Shown: piece by piece, positions 24,500-32,304 of the stretch
How positions within the stretch are numbered: the first letter of the stretch is position 1
Layout: the number at the start of each line of letters is the position of its first letter
DNA from: JAJYQH01 sp036261615
GTDB lineage: Bacteria; Actinomycetota; Actinomycetes; Propionibacteriales; Propionibacteriaceae
Reading direction: 5' to 3'
NCBI GenBank assembly: GCA_036261615.1
Contig: DATAKK010000058.1
Coordinates: 1-34,915, forward strand
DNA length: 34,915 nucleotides
Notes under the pieces: generated by a model
What the model was told of the DNA's origin: nothing
Databases searched by the model: none
What the model saw: the letters and a program-made list of their open reading frames with translations, nothing else
Translations under genes and position numbers: made by a program

Positions 24500-26299
24500 A
24501 TGAGCCCCAGGAGGACCAAACAACCACCCATCGCCGATTACGCAGTTCTCGCCGACAGGCAGACGTCCGCGCTGCTCGCCCACGGCAGCGTCGACTGGAT
24601 GTGCGTGCCCCAGTTCGACTCCGCGTCGGTCTTCTCGCGGCTGCTCAGTGACCCCGACGAGAGCCACTGGAGCATCGTCCCTACGGACGGCACCGAACGG
24701 TCACGGCACTATCGGGAGGGCAGCTTCGTCCTCGACACGACGTGGACGACCCCCACGGGGGCGGCCAAGTGCACCGACTTCATGCCCATCCGGGAGGGTG
24801 AGGGGGACGACCCGGTTCTCGACAACACCGTCGCCCTCATCCGGAGCATCGAGTGCACCGAGGGCGAGATCGACGTCGACCACGAACTGGTGATCCGCTT
24901 CGACTACGGCCTCACCGCGCCCTGGATCCGTCAGGCGCGCACCAACGACGGCAACCACGTGCTGCTCGCCGTCGCCGGCCCCAACTCGCTCGCCCTCTAC
25001 GGGCCGCGGCTGCAGGCGGGCGACCGCCGGCACAGCGGACACTTCCACATCCGCGCCGGCCAGAAGCTCACGTGGACACTGATGTGGCGGCCGTCGTACC
25101 GGCCGATCATGGACGCCCCCGACATGGACGCCGAACTCGAGCGCACGATCAACCACTGGCGCGAGTGGCACTCCAACCTCTCCAACGACGGCATCTACAG
25201 CGAGGCGGTGGAACGCTCACTCTCGGTGCTGCGGGCCCTGACGCTGCACCGCACCGGTGGCATCGTCGCCGCGGTCACCACGTCGTTGCCCGAGGCCATC
25301 GGCGGCCAGCGGAACTGGGACTACCGCTACACCTGGCTCCGCGACTCCGCCTTCACGATCTCGGCGCTGTCGCGGCACGGGCACCACACCGTCGCCCGGC
25401 AGTGGCGCGACTGGCTGCTCCGGGCCCTCGCCGGTGACCCCGAGGACGTGCAGATCATGTACACGATCGAGGGCCAGCGGCAGTTGCCGGAGCACACTCT
25501 GGATCAGTTGCAGGGCTACCGCGGGTCGAAGCCCGTCCGTGTCGGCAACGGCGCGGTCGACCAGTACCAGGCCGACGTCATCGGCGAGGTGCTCATCTCG
25601 CTGGCCCACCTCCGCGACGACGGCCTCGACGAGGACGACTTCTCCTGGTCGCTCCAGGTGAGCCTGCTCGAGCACCTGCGCAAGCAGAAGAACGTCAAGG
25701 ACCAGGGCATGTGGGAGAGCCGCGGCGAACCGCACTACTACACCCACGGCCGGGTGATGATGTGGGCGGCCTTCGACCGCGGGGTGGAGGCGATCGAGCG
25801 GTACGGCCTCCAGGGCCCGCTCGACGAGTGGCGCCAGGAGCGCGACGCCCTGCGCGAGGAGATCATGTCGAAGGGCGTCAAGGACGGCTACTTCGTCCAG
25901 CACTACGACACGTTGGCGGTGGACGCCTCAGCGCTGCAGATCCCGCAGACCGGGTTCATCGCCTACGACTCCGACATCATGCTCGCGACCGTCGACCGGA
26001 TCGAGAAGGAGCTGATGACCGAGCAGGGCTTCGTCCGCCGCTACGTCGCCGACGGCAGCGACGGCTTCAGCAGCCAGGAGGGCGCGTTCCTCATGTGCAC
26101 GTTCTGGCTGGTGGAGCAGTACGCCAGGAGCGGCCGGCCCGAGGACGGCAAGTTGCTCATGGACAAGCTCATGACCGCCGGCAACGACCTGCAGTTGTTC
26201 TCCGAGGAGTACGAGCCGTCCACCGGCGAGATGCTCGGCAACTTCCCGCAGGCGTTCAGCCACCTGGCGCTCATCCGGGCGGCGGACGCCGTCGGGTAG
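24500..26299 (+). CDS. Glycoside hydrolase family 15 protein (glucoamylase/trehalase-like)
   Basis: The protein is 599 residues from ATG 24500; a GTG three codons upstream is less likely because GGTGGAAAG then serves as ribosome-binding site. An N-terminal beta-sandwich (to about 210) precedes the (alpha/alpha)6 barrel. GH15 motifs are NWDYRYTWLRDSAFT, QYQADVIGEVL, MWESRGEPHYYTHGRVMMWA (catalytic acid Glu406) and SSQEGAFLMCTFWLVEQ (catalytic base Glu527). There is no signal peptide, so it is cytoplasmic. Actinobacterial members of this size include trehalases and glucoamylases acting on alpha-linked glucosides; I cannot choose between them. Confidence 0.9.
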   Translation: MSPRRTKQPPIADYAVLADRQTSALLAHGSVDWMCVPQFDSASVFSRLLSDPDESHWSIVPTDGTERSRHYREGSFVLDTTWTTPTGAAKCTDFMPIREGEGDDPVLDNTVALIRSIECTEGEIDVDHELVIRFDYGLTAPWIRQARTNDGNHVLLAVAGPNSLALYGPRLQAGDRRHSGHFHIRAGQKLTWTLMWRPSYRPIMDAPDMDAELERTINHWREWHSNLSNDGIYSEAVERSLSVLRALTLHRTGGIVAAVTTSLPEAIGGQRNWDYRYTWLRDSAFTISALSRHGHHTVARQWRDWLLRALAGDPEDVQIMYTIEGQRQLPEHTLDQLQGYRGSKPVRVGNGAVDQYQADVIGEVLISLAHLRDDGLDEDDFSWSLQVSLLEHLRKQKNVKDQGMWESRGEPHYYTHGRVMMWAAFDRGVEAIERYGLQGPLDEWRQERDALREEIMSKGVKDGYFVQHYDTLAVDASALQIPQTGFIAYDSDIMLATVDRIEKELMTEQGFVRRYVADGSDGFSSQEGAFLMCTFWLVEQYARSGRPEDGKLLMDKLMTAGNDLQLFSEEYEPSTGEMLGNFPQAFSHLALIRAADAVG

Positions 26300-26316
26300 C
26301 GGCGCGCCCCCGGTCA

Positions 26317-26333
26317 GGGAAAACCGGTTTCCC
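26317..26333 (+). terminator. Inverted repeat after the GH15 gene
   Basis: GGGAAA (26317-26322) and TTTCCC (26328-26333) pair around ACCGG. It follows the GH15 stop by 17 bases and precedes the operator-like palindrome by 5. It is short for a terminator, so it might instead be a second operator half. Confidence 0.35.
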
Positions 26334-26338
26334 CGGGC

Positions 26339-26356
26339 TCCTACCGGCCGGTAGGA
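26339..26356 (+). promoter_or_regulatory. 18-bp perfect palindrome, TetR-type operator candidate before the DHA2 exporter
   Basis: TCCTACCGGCCGGTAGGA is perfectly self-complementary and lies 54 bases before the exporter start. ACCGGCCGGT-centred palindromes of this length are typical TetR-family operators in front of MFS drug exporters. No regulator gene is adjacent, so the cognate repressor would act from elsewhere. Confidence 0.65.
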
Positions 26357-26410
26357 TGATCCGTCACCCGTGCGGCGTTCGGTCGCGCGGAACGGTGGGG
26401 ATGGTGGGGC

Positions 26411-27877
26411 ATGGGCGAGCAGGCCGTGGTGAGTCTCGACCGTCGCACCGAGCGGCTGATCATCTGGACGCTCATGCTCGCCGCGTTCGTCGTCATCCTC
26501 AACGAGACGATCATGTCGGTGGCCCTGCCCACCCTGATGACCGACCTCCGGGTGAGCGCGACCACGGTGCAGTGGGTGACCACCGGGTTCATGCTCACCA
26601 TGGCCGTGGTCATCCCGACCACCGGGTTCCTCCAGGAGCGGTTGTCGACGCGCGCGGTCTTCCTGCTGTCGATGAGCCTGTTCTGCCTCGGGACGCTGCT
26701 CGGGGCCACCGCCGCCAACTTCTGGCTGCTCATCGTCGCCCGGGTGGTGCAGGCGTGCGGCACCGCGATCATGCTCCCGCTGCTCACGACGACGACCCTC
26801 GTGGTCGTCCCCGTCGAGCGCCGCGGCCAGGTCATGGGTCTCACCTCGGTGGTCATCTCGCTCGCGCCGGCCCTCGGGCCGACCGTGTCGGGCTTCGTCC
26901 TCGAGTACTTCAGCTGGCGCTGGCTGTTCTGGCTCATGCTGCCCATCGCCCTGCTCATGCTCGGGCTCGGCTCGATCCGGCTGGTGAGCGTCGGCGAGTC
27001 CCGCCGGGTGCCCCTCGACGTCACCTCGGTCGGGCTGTCGGTGCTCGGGTTCGGGGGGCTGGTCTACGGACTCAGCCAGCTCGGCTCCCCGGGCGCCTCC
27101 GTCCCGGTGGCGGTCGGGTCGCTCGTCGTCGCTGCCGTCGGACTGCTCCTGTTCGGACGCCGGCAGGTGCGGCTGGTCCGCGAGGACCGGGCGTTCCTCG
27201 ACCTCGGCACCTTCCGCGTGCGGAACTTCCGGTTGGCGATCGCGGTCCTGTGCATCACCTTCGCGGCCCTCATCGGGGTGTCGCTGCTGTGGCCGATCTT
27301 CCTCCAGCAGGTGCGCGGCGTGAGCCCGGTGACCACCGGACTCATGCTGCTTCCCGGTGGGCTGGCGATGGGCGTCGCCGGCCCGCTCGTCGGCCGGCTG
27401 TTCGACCGGTTCGGCGCCCGCGTGATCGTGGTGCCCGCGACGTCGGTTCTCGTCGTCATGCTCGGGCTGATGGGGTTGAGCACGGCGGGAACCGCCCTCG
27501 CGCTGCTCGTGGTGATGCACTTCCTGTTCAGCCTGTCGCTGAGCTTCGTCTTCACCCCGACCTTCACCGGCGGGCTCAACGACCTCACCCCGCACCAGTA
27601 CAGCCACGGGAGCGCCCTGTTCGGCACCCTCCAGCAGGTCGCGGGGGCCGGGGGCACCGCCCTGCTCATCTCGATCATGGCGGCGCGGCGGGCCACGCTC
27701 TCCTCGGGTGGGGTGGACGCCGTCCGGGCCACCCAGGGCGGGGTCCAGGCCGCCCTGTGGGCGGCGGGGCTACTCTGCCTGGCGGCCATCGCGATCGCCA
27801 CCCGGATCCGGACGACACCGGCACGACCGGCCCCCGAGGCCGCCTTCCACCCCCGGTCCGTCCCGGTCACCGACTGA
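26411..27877 (+). CDS. DHA2-family MFS multidrug exporter (14 TM, EmrB/LmrB-like)
   Basis: The protein has 488 residues with about 14 hydrophobic helices. Family marks are TIMSVALPTL in helix 1, QWVTTGFMLTMAVVIPTTG in helix 2, the motif-C antiporter signature LAPALGPTVSG in helix 5, and SWRWLFWLMLPIAL at helix 6. The C-terminal cytoplasmic tail is short. Proton-driven drug or metabolite export is the family role; substrate is unknown. The upstream palindrome at 26339 suggests control by a TetR-type repressor. It lies 27 bases upstream of a second MFS gene. Confidence 0.92.
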   Translation: MGEQAVVSLDRRTERLIIWTLMLAAFVVILNETIMSVALPTLMTDLRVSATTVQWVTTGFMLTMAVVIPTTGFLQERLSTRAVFLLSMSLFCLGTLLGATAANFWLLIVARVVQACGTAIMLPLLTTTTLVVVPVERRGQVMGLTSVVISLAPALGPTVSGFVLEYFSWRWLFWLMLPIALLMLGLGSIRLVSVGESRRVPLDVTSVGLSVLGFGGLVYGLSQLGSPGASVPVAVGSLVVAAVGLLLFGRRQVRLVREDRAFLDLGTFRVRNFRLAIAVLCITFAALIGVSLLWPIFLQQVRGVSPVTTGLMLLPGGLAMGVAGPLVGRLFDRFGARVIVVPATSVLVVMLGLMGLSTAGTALALLVVMHFLFSLSLSFVFTPTFTGGLNDLTPHQYSHGSALFGTLQQVAGAGGTALLISIMAARRATLSSGGVDAVRATQGGVQAALWAAGLLCLAAIAIATRIRTTPARPAPEAAFHPRSVPVTD

Positions 27878-27904
27878 CACCGACCCCTCGGGAAACGGAG
27901 CCCC

Positions 27905-29185
27905 ATGCCACGCCTGCTCGCCGACACCGCACCCCTGGCCAACCAGCACTTCCGCCGGCTGTGGTTCGCGAACATCGTCACGGTCATCGGGGCCCAACTC
28001 ACCGTCGTCGCGGTGCCGGCGCAGATCTACGCGATCACCCAGTCGTCCGGCTACGTGGGCCTGGCCGGGCTGTTCGGGCTGGTGCCGCTGGTGATCTTCG
28101 GGCTCTACGGTGGGGCGCTCGCCGACCACCTCGACAAGCGCCGGCTGATGATCATCACCACCCTCGGCATCATCGCGACGAGCGCCCTGTTCTTCGTGCA
28201 GGCGCTGCTCGGCAACGCGAACGTGTGGCTGCTGCTCACGATCTTCGCTCTGCAGCAGGCCTTCTTCGCCGTCAACCAGCCGACCCGCACGTCGCTCCTG
28301 CCCCAGATCCTCGGCCGCGTCGAGCTGCTGCCCGCGGCCAACTCGCTCAACATGACGGTGTTCGCGGGCGGGGCGATCGCGGGGCCGCTCGTGGCCGGCG
28401 CCCTCATCCCGGTGCTCGGCTACCCCTGGCTCTACGCGATCGACACGCTCACGCTGACCGCGACCCTCTACGCGGTGTGGCGGTTGCCGGCGCTGCCGGC
28501 GTCCGGCATGCCGACGGGCAGGGCCCCGGGGTTCGGCGCTGTCGTCGACGGGTTCCGCTACCTCGCCGGGCACCGGGTGGTGCTGCTGAGCTTCGTGGTC
28601 GACATCATCGCGATGGTGTTCGGCATGCCGAGGGCGCTGTTCCCGGCGATCGCCCATCTCGACTTCGGCGGGCCCCAGACCGGCGGCATGGCCTTCGCCC
28701 TGCTGTACGCCGCCATCCCGGCCGGGACGCTGGTCGGCGGCGTGTTCTCGGGGTGGGTGTCGAAGGTCACCCGGCACGGGCGTGCGACCATCCTCGCCAT
28801 CGTCACCTGGGGCCTCGCGGTCACGGTGTTCGGTGCCTGTGCGTGGCTCGCCCACGGGCGCGTCAGCCCCTGGCTGTGGCTCGGGTTCGTCGCCATGGCG
28901 GTCGCCGGCGCGGCCGACATGACGTCCTCGGCGTTCCGGCAGACGATCCTCCAGTCGGTGCAGGCCGAGAACATCCGCGGACGGCTCCAGGGCGTGTTCA
29001 TCGTCGTCGTCGGTGGCGGTCCGCGGGTGGCCGACGTCCTGCACGGGGGAGCGGCCGCGGTGTGGGGCAACCCCCAGGTGACCATCGCGGGCGGAGTGCT
29101 CGTGATCGTCGGGGTGCTGCTGGCCGTGGCCGCCGTGCCGGCCTTCTGGCGCTACCGGGGCGTCGAGGACGCCGCATCGGCCTGA
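27905..29185 (+). CDS. MFS transporter of the EntS/MFS_3 type (12 TM)
   Basis: The protein has 426 residues, with an ACGGAG ribosome-binding site 9 bases before ATG 27905. The build matches MFS_3 (enterobactin-exporter-like) proteins: NQHFRRLWFANIVTVIGAQL at the start, YGGALADHLDKRRLMI in the loop 2-3 motif A, NQPTRTSLLPQIL and NMTVFAGGAIAGPLVAGAL. The C-terminal half shows FRQTILQSVQAENIRGRLQG. It probably forms an operon with the DHA2 gene. Its last 34 bases overlap the end of a convergent small gene. The siderophore assignment is a family label only. Confidence 0.9.
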   Translation: MPRLLADTAPLANQHFRRLWFANIVTVIGAQLTVVAVPAQIYAITQSSGYVGLAGLFGLVPLVIFGLYGGALADHLDKRRLMIITTLGIIATSALFFVQALLGNANVWLLLTIFALQQAFFAVNQPTRTSLLPQILGRVELLPAANSLNMTVFAGGAIAGPLVAGALIPVLGYPWLYAIDTLTLTATLYAVWRLPALPASGMPTGRAPGFGAVVDGFRYLAGHRVVLLSFVVDIIAMVFGMPRALFPAIAHLDFGGPQTGGMAFALLYAAIPAGTLVGGVFSGWVSKVTRHGRATILAIVTWGLAVTVFGACAWLAHGRVSPWLWLGFVAMAVAGAADMTSSAFRQTILQSVQAENIRGRLQGVFIVVVGGGPRVADVLHGGAAAVWGNPQVTIAGGVLVIVGVLLAVAAVPAFWRYRGVEDAASA

Positions 29186-29496
29186 GCACCGCCGCGGTTG
29201 CTCCGCAGGGTGCGGCTGAGCGCGTACCCGAACCACACGAGCGCGGCGATCGTCATCAACGCCGGCGACAGCACCGCCTGCCGGGCGGCGCTGTTGCACG
29301 CCGCGGCCCACCCGTCGGGCTCGGCCGGCCGCTCGGTGATGCCGTGCACCGCCAGGGCGAGCGCGTGCCCGCAGCGCAGGCCGTCGACGCTGATCGTCCG
29401 GAACGCGGCGAGCACGACGGTGGCCAGGCCGAACACGAGCACGAGGGCCGAGAACCCCAGCTGCATGTCCATCATCCGCGTGTCGTTGCCGGCCAT
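29152..29496 (-). CDS. Small two-helix membrane protein, unknown function
   Basis: I do not recognise this 114-residue protein. Two hydrophobic helices (about 12-32 and 76-94) flank a loop holding Cys42 and Cys67, which could form a disulfide if the loop is external. The C-terminus is Arg/Ala/Ser-rich. The ATG at 29496 is chosen because the more distal start adds an unlikely Pro/Arg/Gly segment; no good ribosome-binding site is visible. Its 3' end overlaps the convergent MFS gene by 34 bases. Its start is 80 bases from the CACAG-repeat promoter at 29576, which faces the other way. Confidence 0.6.
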   Translation of the reverse strand: MAGNDTRMMDMQLGFSALVLVFGLATVVLAAFRTISVDGLRCGHALALAVHGITERPAEPDGWAAACNSAARQAVLSPALMTIAALVWFGYALSRTLRSNRGGAQADAASSTPR

Positions 29497-29575
29497 GGCG
29501 TCACTGTAGTGGCCGGTCGGCAACCCGCTCCGGGAGACTGCGGGGGAGCCGCCCACCGCCCATTCCTGAGAGTCT

Positions 29576-29613
29576 CACAGACTCGCGGGCGTCCCGGCAC
29601 AGCCTCCGCACAG
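29576..29613 (+). promoter_or_regulatory. CACAG triple direct repeat, promoter A (before gene at 29692)
   Basis: CACAG occurs at 29576, 29598 and 29609, exactly 22 and 11 bases apart. The first is preceded by T and the last by G. A fourth CACAG at 29624 is out of phase. Fifteen bases after the third repeat is TAGGTG, a possible -10 element, so the last repeat would overlap the -35 region. The 11-bp phasing is typical of OmpR/PhoB-family activators. The same arrangement recurs at 30029 and 31229. Confidence 0.8.
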
Positions 29614-29691
29614 GTGGCCCCGGCACAGTAGGTGATGGTCGATCCGGCCACGAAGTCCCCGAGGCTTCTTCCCCCGACTCGAGGAGACCAC

Positions 29692-30018
29692 GTGTCGCGT
29701 GCCCTAGCCATCGCCAAGGCCCTCACCAGTTCCACGCTCGCCGTCGCCACGGCGGGCGCCGGGGCTCTGGGCATCCACCTCTACAACGCCCAGCACGGCG
29801 GCGACGACCGGGCCGGCTCGGCCACGTCCACCGCCACGAAGGTGCCGTCGCGCTCCGGCTCGTCGAGCACCCGCTCGCGCACCACCACGTCGAAGGCCAC
29901 CCACTCGGCCACCCGGACGCCGACCCACTCGACGGCCAGCGCCACGACGAAGACGACCACCAGCAAGCCGGTCGTCCAGGCCCCGCAACCGGCGCAGACC
30001 ACCACCGCGGGGTCGTGA
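29692..30018 (+). CDS. Small membrane-anchored Ser/Thr-rich extracytoplasmic protein, paralog A
   Basis: The protein is 108 residues from GTG 29692, which has a strong GAGGAGA ribosome-binding site. An N-terminal hydrophobic helix (about 4-30; ALTSSTLAVATAGAGALGIH) reads as an uncleaved signal-anchor, and HLYNA follows it. Residues 40-95 are almost only Ser, Thr, Ala, Arg and Lys, as in wall-spanning linkers. The protein ends QTTTAGS. The anchor and tail closely resemble the gene at 30137 (shared ALT-x-x-T, ATA, HL-x-NA, and QT-x-T-x-GS at the end). Function is unknown. Its promoter carries the same CACAG repeats as the ApbE operon, so a structural or redox-accessory role in that system is inferred. 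Confidence 0.78.
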   Translation: MSRALAIAKALTSSTLAVATAGAGALGIHLYNAQHGGDDRAGSATSTATKVPSRSGSSSTRSRTTTSKATHSATRTPTHSTASATTKTTTSKPVVQAPQPAQTTTAGS

Positions 30019-30028
30019 CCAGGAGGTT

Positions 30029-30066
30029 CACAGCCCCAGCAGTTCCCCTCCACAGCCGGGGCACAG
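30029..30066 (+). promoter_or_regulatory. CACAG triple direct repeat, promoter B (before gene at 30137)
   Basis: CACAG occurs at 30029, 30051 and 30062, with the identical 22 and 11 spacing of promoter A. TGGACA begins 15 bases after the third repeat. The array starts 11 bases after the stop codon of the preceding paralog, so each paralog has its own controlled promoter. Confidence 0.82.
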
Positions 30067-30136
30067 CGCCGCGAGGATCGTTGGACATGGGCGGCCCGAC
30101 GGGCCGACGCCAACACGACGATCGGAAGGCACTCAC

Positions 30137-30448
30137 ATGTCTGCAGTGATCACCGCAGCCCGGGCGCTCACGACCGGCACCATGATCGCCGCCACCGCGG
30201 CGACAGTCGGCATCGGCGTCCACCTCTCCAACGCCCACACCGCCGCGCTGAGCGCGGCGACGACCGCTCCCCGCACCACCCGGCTCTCGGGCGACGAGGG
30301 GGAGCGGCACCACGGCGGCGGCGGCCTGCTCGGCGGCCTGCTGGGCGGCTCGGGCTCCACCTCCCAGGGCGGAACCACCGCCCAGAGCGGCACCTCGTCG
30401 AGCGTCACCGGCGGCTCGGTGGCCCAGACCCGCACCAGCGGCAGCTGA
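30137..30448 (+). CDS. Small membrane-anchored Gly/Ser/Thr-rich protein, paralog B
   Basis: The protein has 103 residues with a GGAAGG ribosome-binding site before ATG 30137. The signal-anchor (about 5-30; ALTTGTMIAATAATVGIG) and HLSNA match paralog A. The extracellular part has a His/Gly stretch (RHHGGGGLLGGLLGG, 57-71) then a Ser/Thr/Gly-rich tail ending QTRTSGS. The His-Gly stretch could bind metal or haem, but this is speculative. No enzymatic domain is seen. It shares the CACAG promoter architecture with paralog A and with the ApbE operon. Confidence 0.78.
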   Translation: MSAVITAARALTTGTMIAATAATVGIGVHLSNAHTAALSAATTAPRTTRLSGDEGERHHGGGGLLGGLLGGSGSTSQGGTTAQSGTSSSVTGGSVAQTRTSGS

Positions 30449-30526
30449 CCTCCCCGCCGTCCCTGCCCGGGCCGTTCGTGCCGGCGTCCTACACTTCGGC
30501 AGGTATCCCAGCCCTGAGGAGGACGC

Positions 30527-31180
30527 ATGGCCGCGGTCGGCCCCGGTGACCACCCCGTTCCCTGGGCTATGCAGCTCGCCGTCCTCGTCGACAAGGCCCA
30601 CCCCGCCAGCCACATCGCCGCGTGCGAGGCGGCCGCCCGCGCGGTCGTCGCCCTGCTCGACGACCCCCGGAGCACCGAGGGCGAGTGGCGCGACGCCGTG
30701 CAGCACTGGCGCGACGGGCGGATCCGCAAGCTCGTCCGCCGGGCCAGGGGTGCCCGGTGGGACGAGGTGCAGCAACTGCCCGGAGTGACGGTCGTCCAGG
30801 GACTCGCGGCCGCCCGGGCGTTCGTCCCCGGCCCCGTCGAACCGCTCCCACGTCCCCTCGCCAAACTCCAGGTCGGCGGCACCGAACTGCCGGACGACCA
30901 GGAGTCGGCCAGCGCCGACGCCCTCGTGAGCATCGGCATCAGCCCCCTCGTCGAGATGACCACCGGCAAGTCCGCCGCCCAGTGCGGCCACGCCGCCCAG
31001 CTCGCCTACGAGGAGATGGACGCCGCCCAGCGCGACCGCTGGCGCGCCGACGGGTTCCGGGTGCGGGTGCGCCACATCACCCCCGAGCGGTGGGCGCTCG
31101 ACCCGGGCCGGGTGCACGTGGTCGACGCCGGGTTCACCGAGCTCGAGGGGCCCACCGAGACCACCCGCGCCTGGTGGTGA
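30527..31180 (+). CDS. PTH2-like peptidyl-tRNA hydrolase domain protein
   Basis: The protein has 217 residues, with TGAGGAGG 6 bases before ATG 30527. The C-terminal half (from about 132) carries the PTH2 motif TTGKSAAQCGHAA (Lys148, Gln152, His155) and the terminal HVVDAGFTELEGPTETT. The N-terminal half (MQLAVLVDKAHPASHIAACE …) looks like a diverged second copy of the same fold, so the protein may be a fused pseudo-dimer. PTH2 releases peptides from peptidyl-tRNA. It has no CACAG array of its own, and its place among the redox genes seems incidental. Confidence 0.75.
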   Translation: MAAVGPGDHPVPWAMQLAVLVDKAHPASHIAACEAAARAVVALLDDPRSTEGEWRDAVQHWRDGRIRKLVRRARGARWDEVQQLPGVTVVQGLAAARAFVPGPVEPLPRPLAKLQVGGTELPDDQESASADALVSIGISPLVEMTTGKSAAQCGHAAQLAYEEMDAAQRDRWRADGFRVRVRHITPERWALDPGRVHVVDAGFTELEGPTETTRAWW

Positions 31181-31228
31181 CCCACTCCTGAACGGCGGCT
31201 GAGCGGCGTCCGGGCCCCCGCGAGGGCT

Positions 31229-31266
31229 CACAGAGCCGACACCCGGGCTTCACAGGAATCGCACAG
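31229..31266 (+). promoter_or_regulatory. CACAG triple direct repeat, promoter C (before the apbE operon)
   Basis: CACAG occurs at 31229, 31251 and 31262, again exactly 22 and 11 apart. TGGATG begins 15 bases after the third repeat, as in promoters A and B. An unphased extra CAC lies at 31240. The position also helps set the start of apbE, because an upstream ATG at 31285 would fall inside the promoter. Confidence 0.82.
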
Positions 31267-31359
31267 GCTGGCGCCCGACCGTGGATGGGTGAGCGACGCA
31301 CGAAGAGCGCCCGAGCCCCAGCCGGGCCCGGTCCAGACGACCACCCAGGGCCGCTGAAC

Positions 31360-32304
31360 ATGGCCCGGGAAACCACCACCGCCCAGATCGCCCAGTCCGA
31401 ATTCCGGGCGATCGGCACGTCCTGCCGCGTGCTCGTCACCGACCCCACCGTGCTCGACCCGGCCACGGCCATGGCCCGCGACCACCTCGCCGACCTGGAC
31501 GCCGCGGCGTCCAGGTTCCGACCCGACTCCGAGGTGTCGCGGCTGGCCGCGCTCGCCATGTCGGCGCCGGCGAGCCGCCTCGTCTCGTTCCTGCTCGCCG
31601 ACTACCTCCGGGCGGCGCTCGAGATGGCCGAGCTCACCGACGGGCTCGTCGACCCCAGCGTGGGGGCGGCCGTGATCGCGAGCGGCTACGACGTCGACAT
31701 CGACGAGATCCGCGCCAGCGCGGCGTCCCGGGGCGGCGAGCCGGTCCCGGTGCCCGGCTGGCGCAGCATCCGGATCTCCGAGGCGAACGTCGTGAGCGTG
31801 CCGCAGGGCATGGTGATCGACCTCGGGGCGACCGCCAAGGCGCACGCCGCCGACACCATCGCCCGGCGGCTCGCCGCCCGCTTCCGCGGCGGCTTCCTCG
31901 TCAACCTCGGCGGCGACATCGCGATCAGCGGCGAGGTGCCCGAGGACGGCTGGAACATCGGCGTCGAGCTCGCCGACGGGCGCGAGGCCCAGGTGATCAG
32001 GAGCGACGGGTCCGCCGTCTGCACCTCGTCGACCCGGCTGCGCACGTGGACCTCCGGCGGGCGGACGCGGCACCACATCATCGACCCGCGCACCGGCACG
32101 TCCGCGGACGCCGTCTGGGCGTCGGTCACCTGTGCGGCGCCGTCGGCGATCGTCGCCAACGCGATGTCGACCGCCGCGGTCGTCCTGGGCGCCGACGCCC
32201 CCGGGTGGCTGGAGGCCAAGGGCGTCACCGCCCGCCTCGACGCCGCCGACGGCACTCTCACCCTCGTCAACGGTTGGCCCCACCCCGAGGAGAACGCGGC
32301 ATGA
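31360..32304 (+). CDS. apbE: FAD:protein FMN transferase (ApbE family)
   Basis: It should attach FMN covalently to Ser/Thr of an exported or membrane partner using FAD. The protein is 314 residues from ATG 31360; the in-frame ATG at 31285 is disfavoured because the CACAG array and the expected transcription start lie there. Motifs are FRAIGTSCRVLV, SRFRPDSEVSRL, LVDPSVGAAVIASGY, DLGATAKAHAAD, VNLGGDIAISG, HHIIDPRTGT and VANAMSTAAVVLG. The classical metal-binding Asp of the last motif is Asn, as in many actinobacterial relatives. No signal peptide or lipobox is visible, so it acts in the cytoplasm or is exported unconventionally. No FMN-binding-domain target is in the window. Coupled by ATGA to the next gene. 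Confidence 0.92.
   Translation: MARETTTAQIAQSEFRAIGTSCRVLVTDPTVLDPATAMARDHLADLDAAASRFRPDSEVSRLAALAMSAPASRLVSFLLADYLRAALEMAELTDGLVDPSVGAAVIASGYDVDIDEIRASAASRGGEPVPVPGWRSIRISEANVVSVPQGMVIDLGATAKAHAADTIARRLAARFRGGFLVNLGGDIAISGEVPEDGWNIGVELADGREAQVIRSDGSAVCTSSTRLRTWTSGGRTRHHIIDPRTGTSADAVWASVTCAAPSAIVANAMSTAAVVLGADAPGWLEAKGVTARLDAADGTLTLVNGWPHPEENAA

Noticed and set aside
25711..29631. Very long open frame on the plus strand spanning the GH15 and both MFS genes
   Set aside because: Its translation is Arg/Pro/Gly-rich with no recognisable motifs and it lies out of frame over three well-supported genes; it is a high-GC shadow frame. The same holds for long frames opposite 3126-5525, 6014-8488 and 22405-24531.
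31285..31359. Earlier in-frame ATG start for apbE
   Set aside because: It lies only 18 bases after the CACAG array, where transcription would start, adds a Pro/Arg-rich segment unlike ApbE, and lacks a ribosome-binding site.
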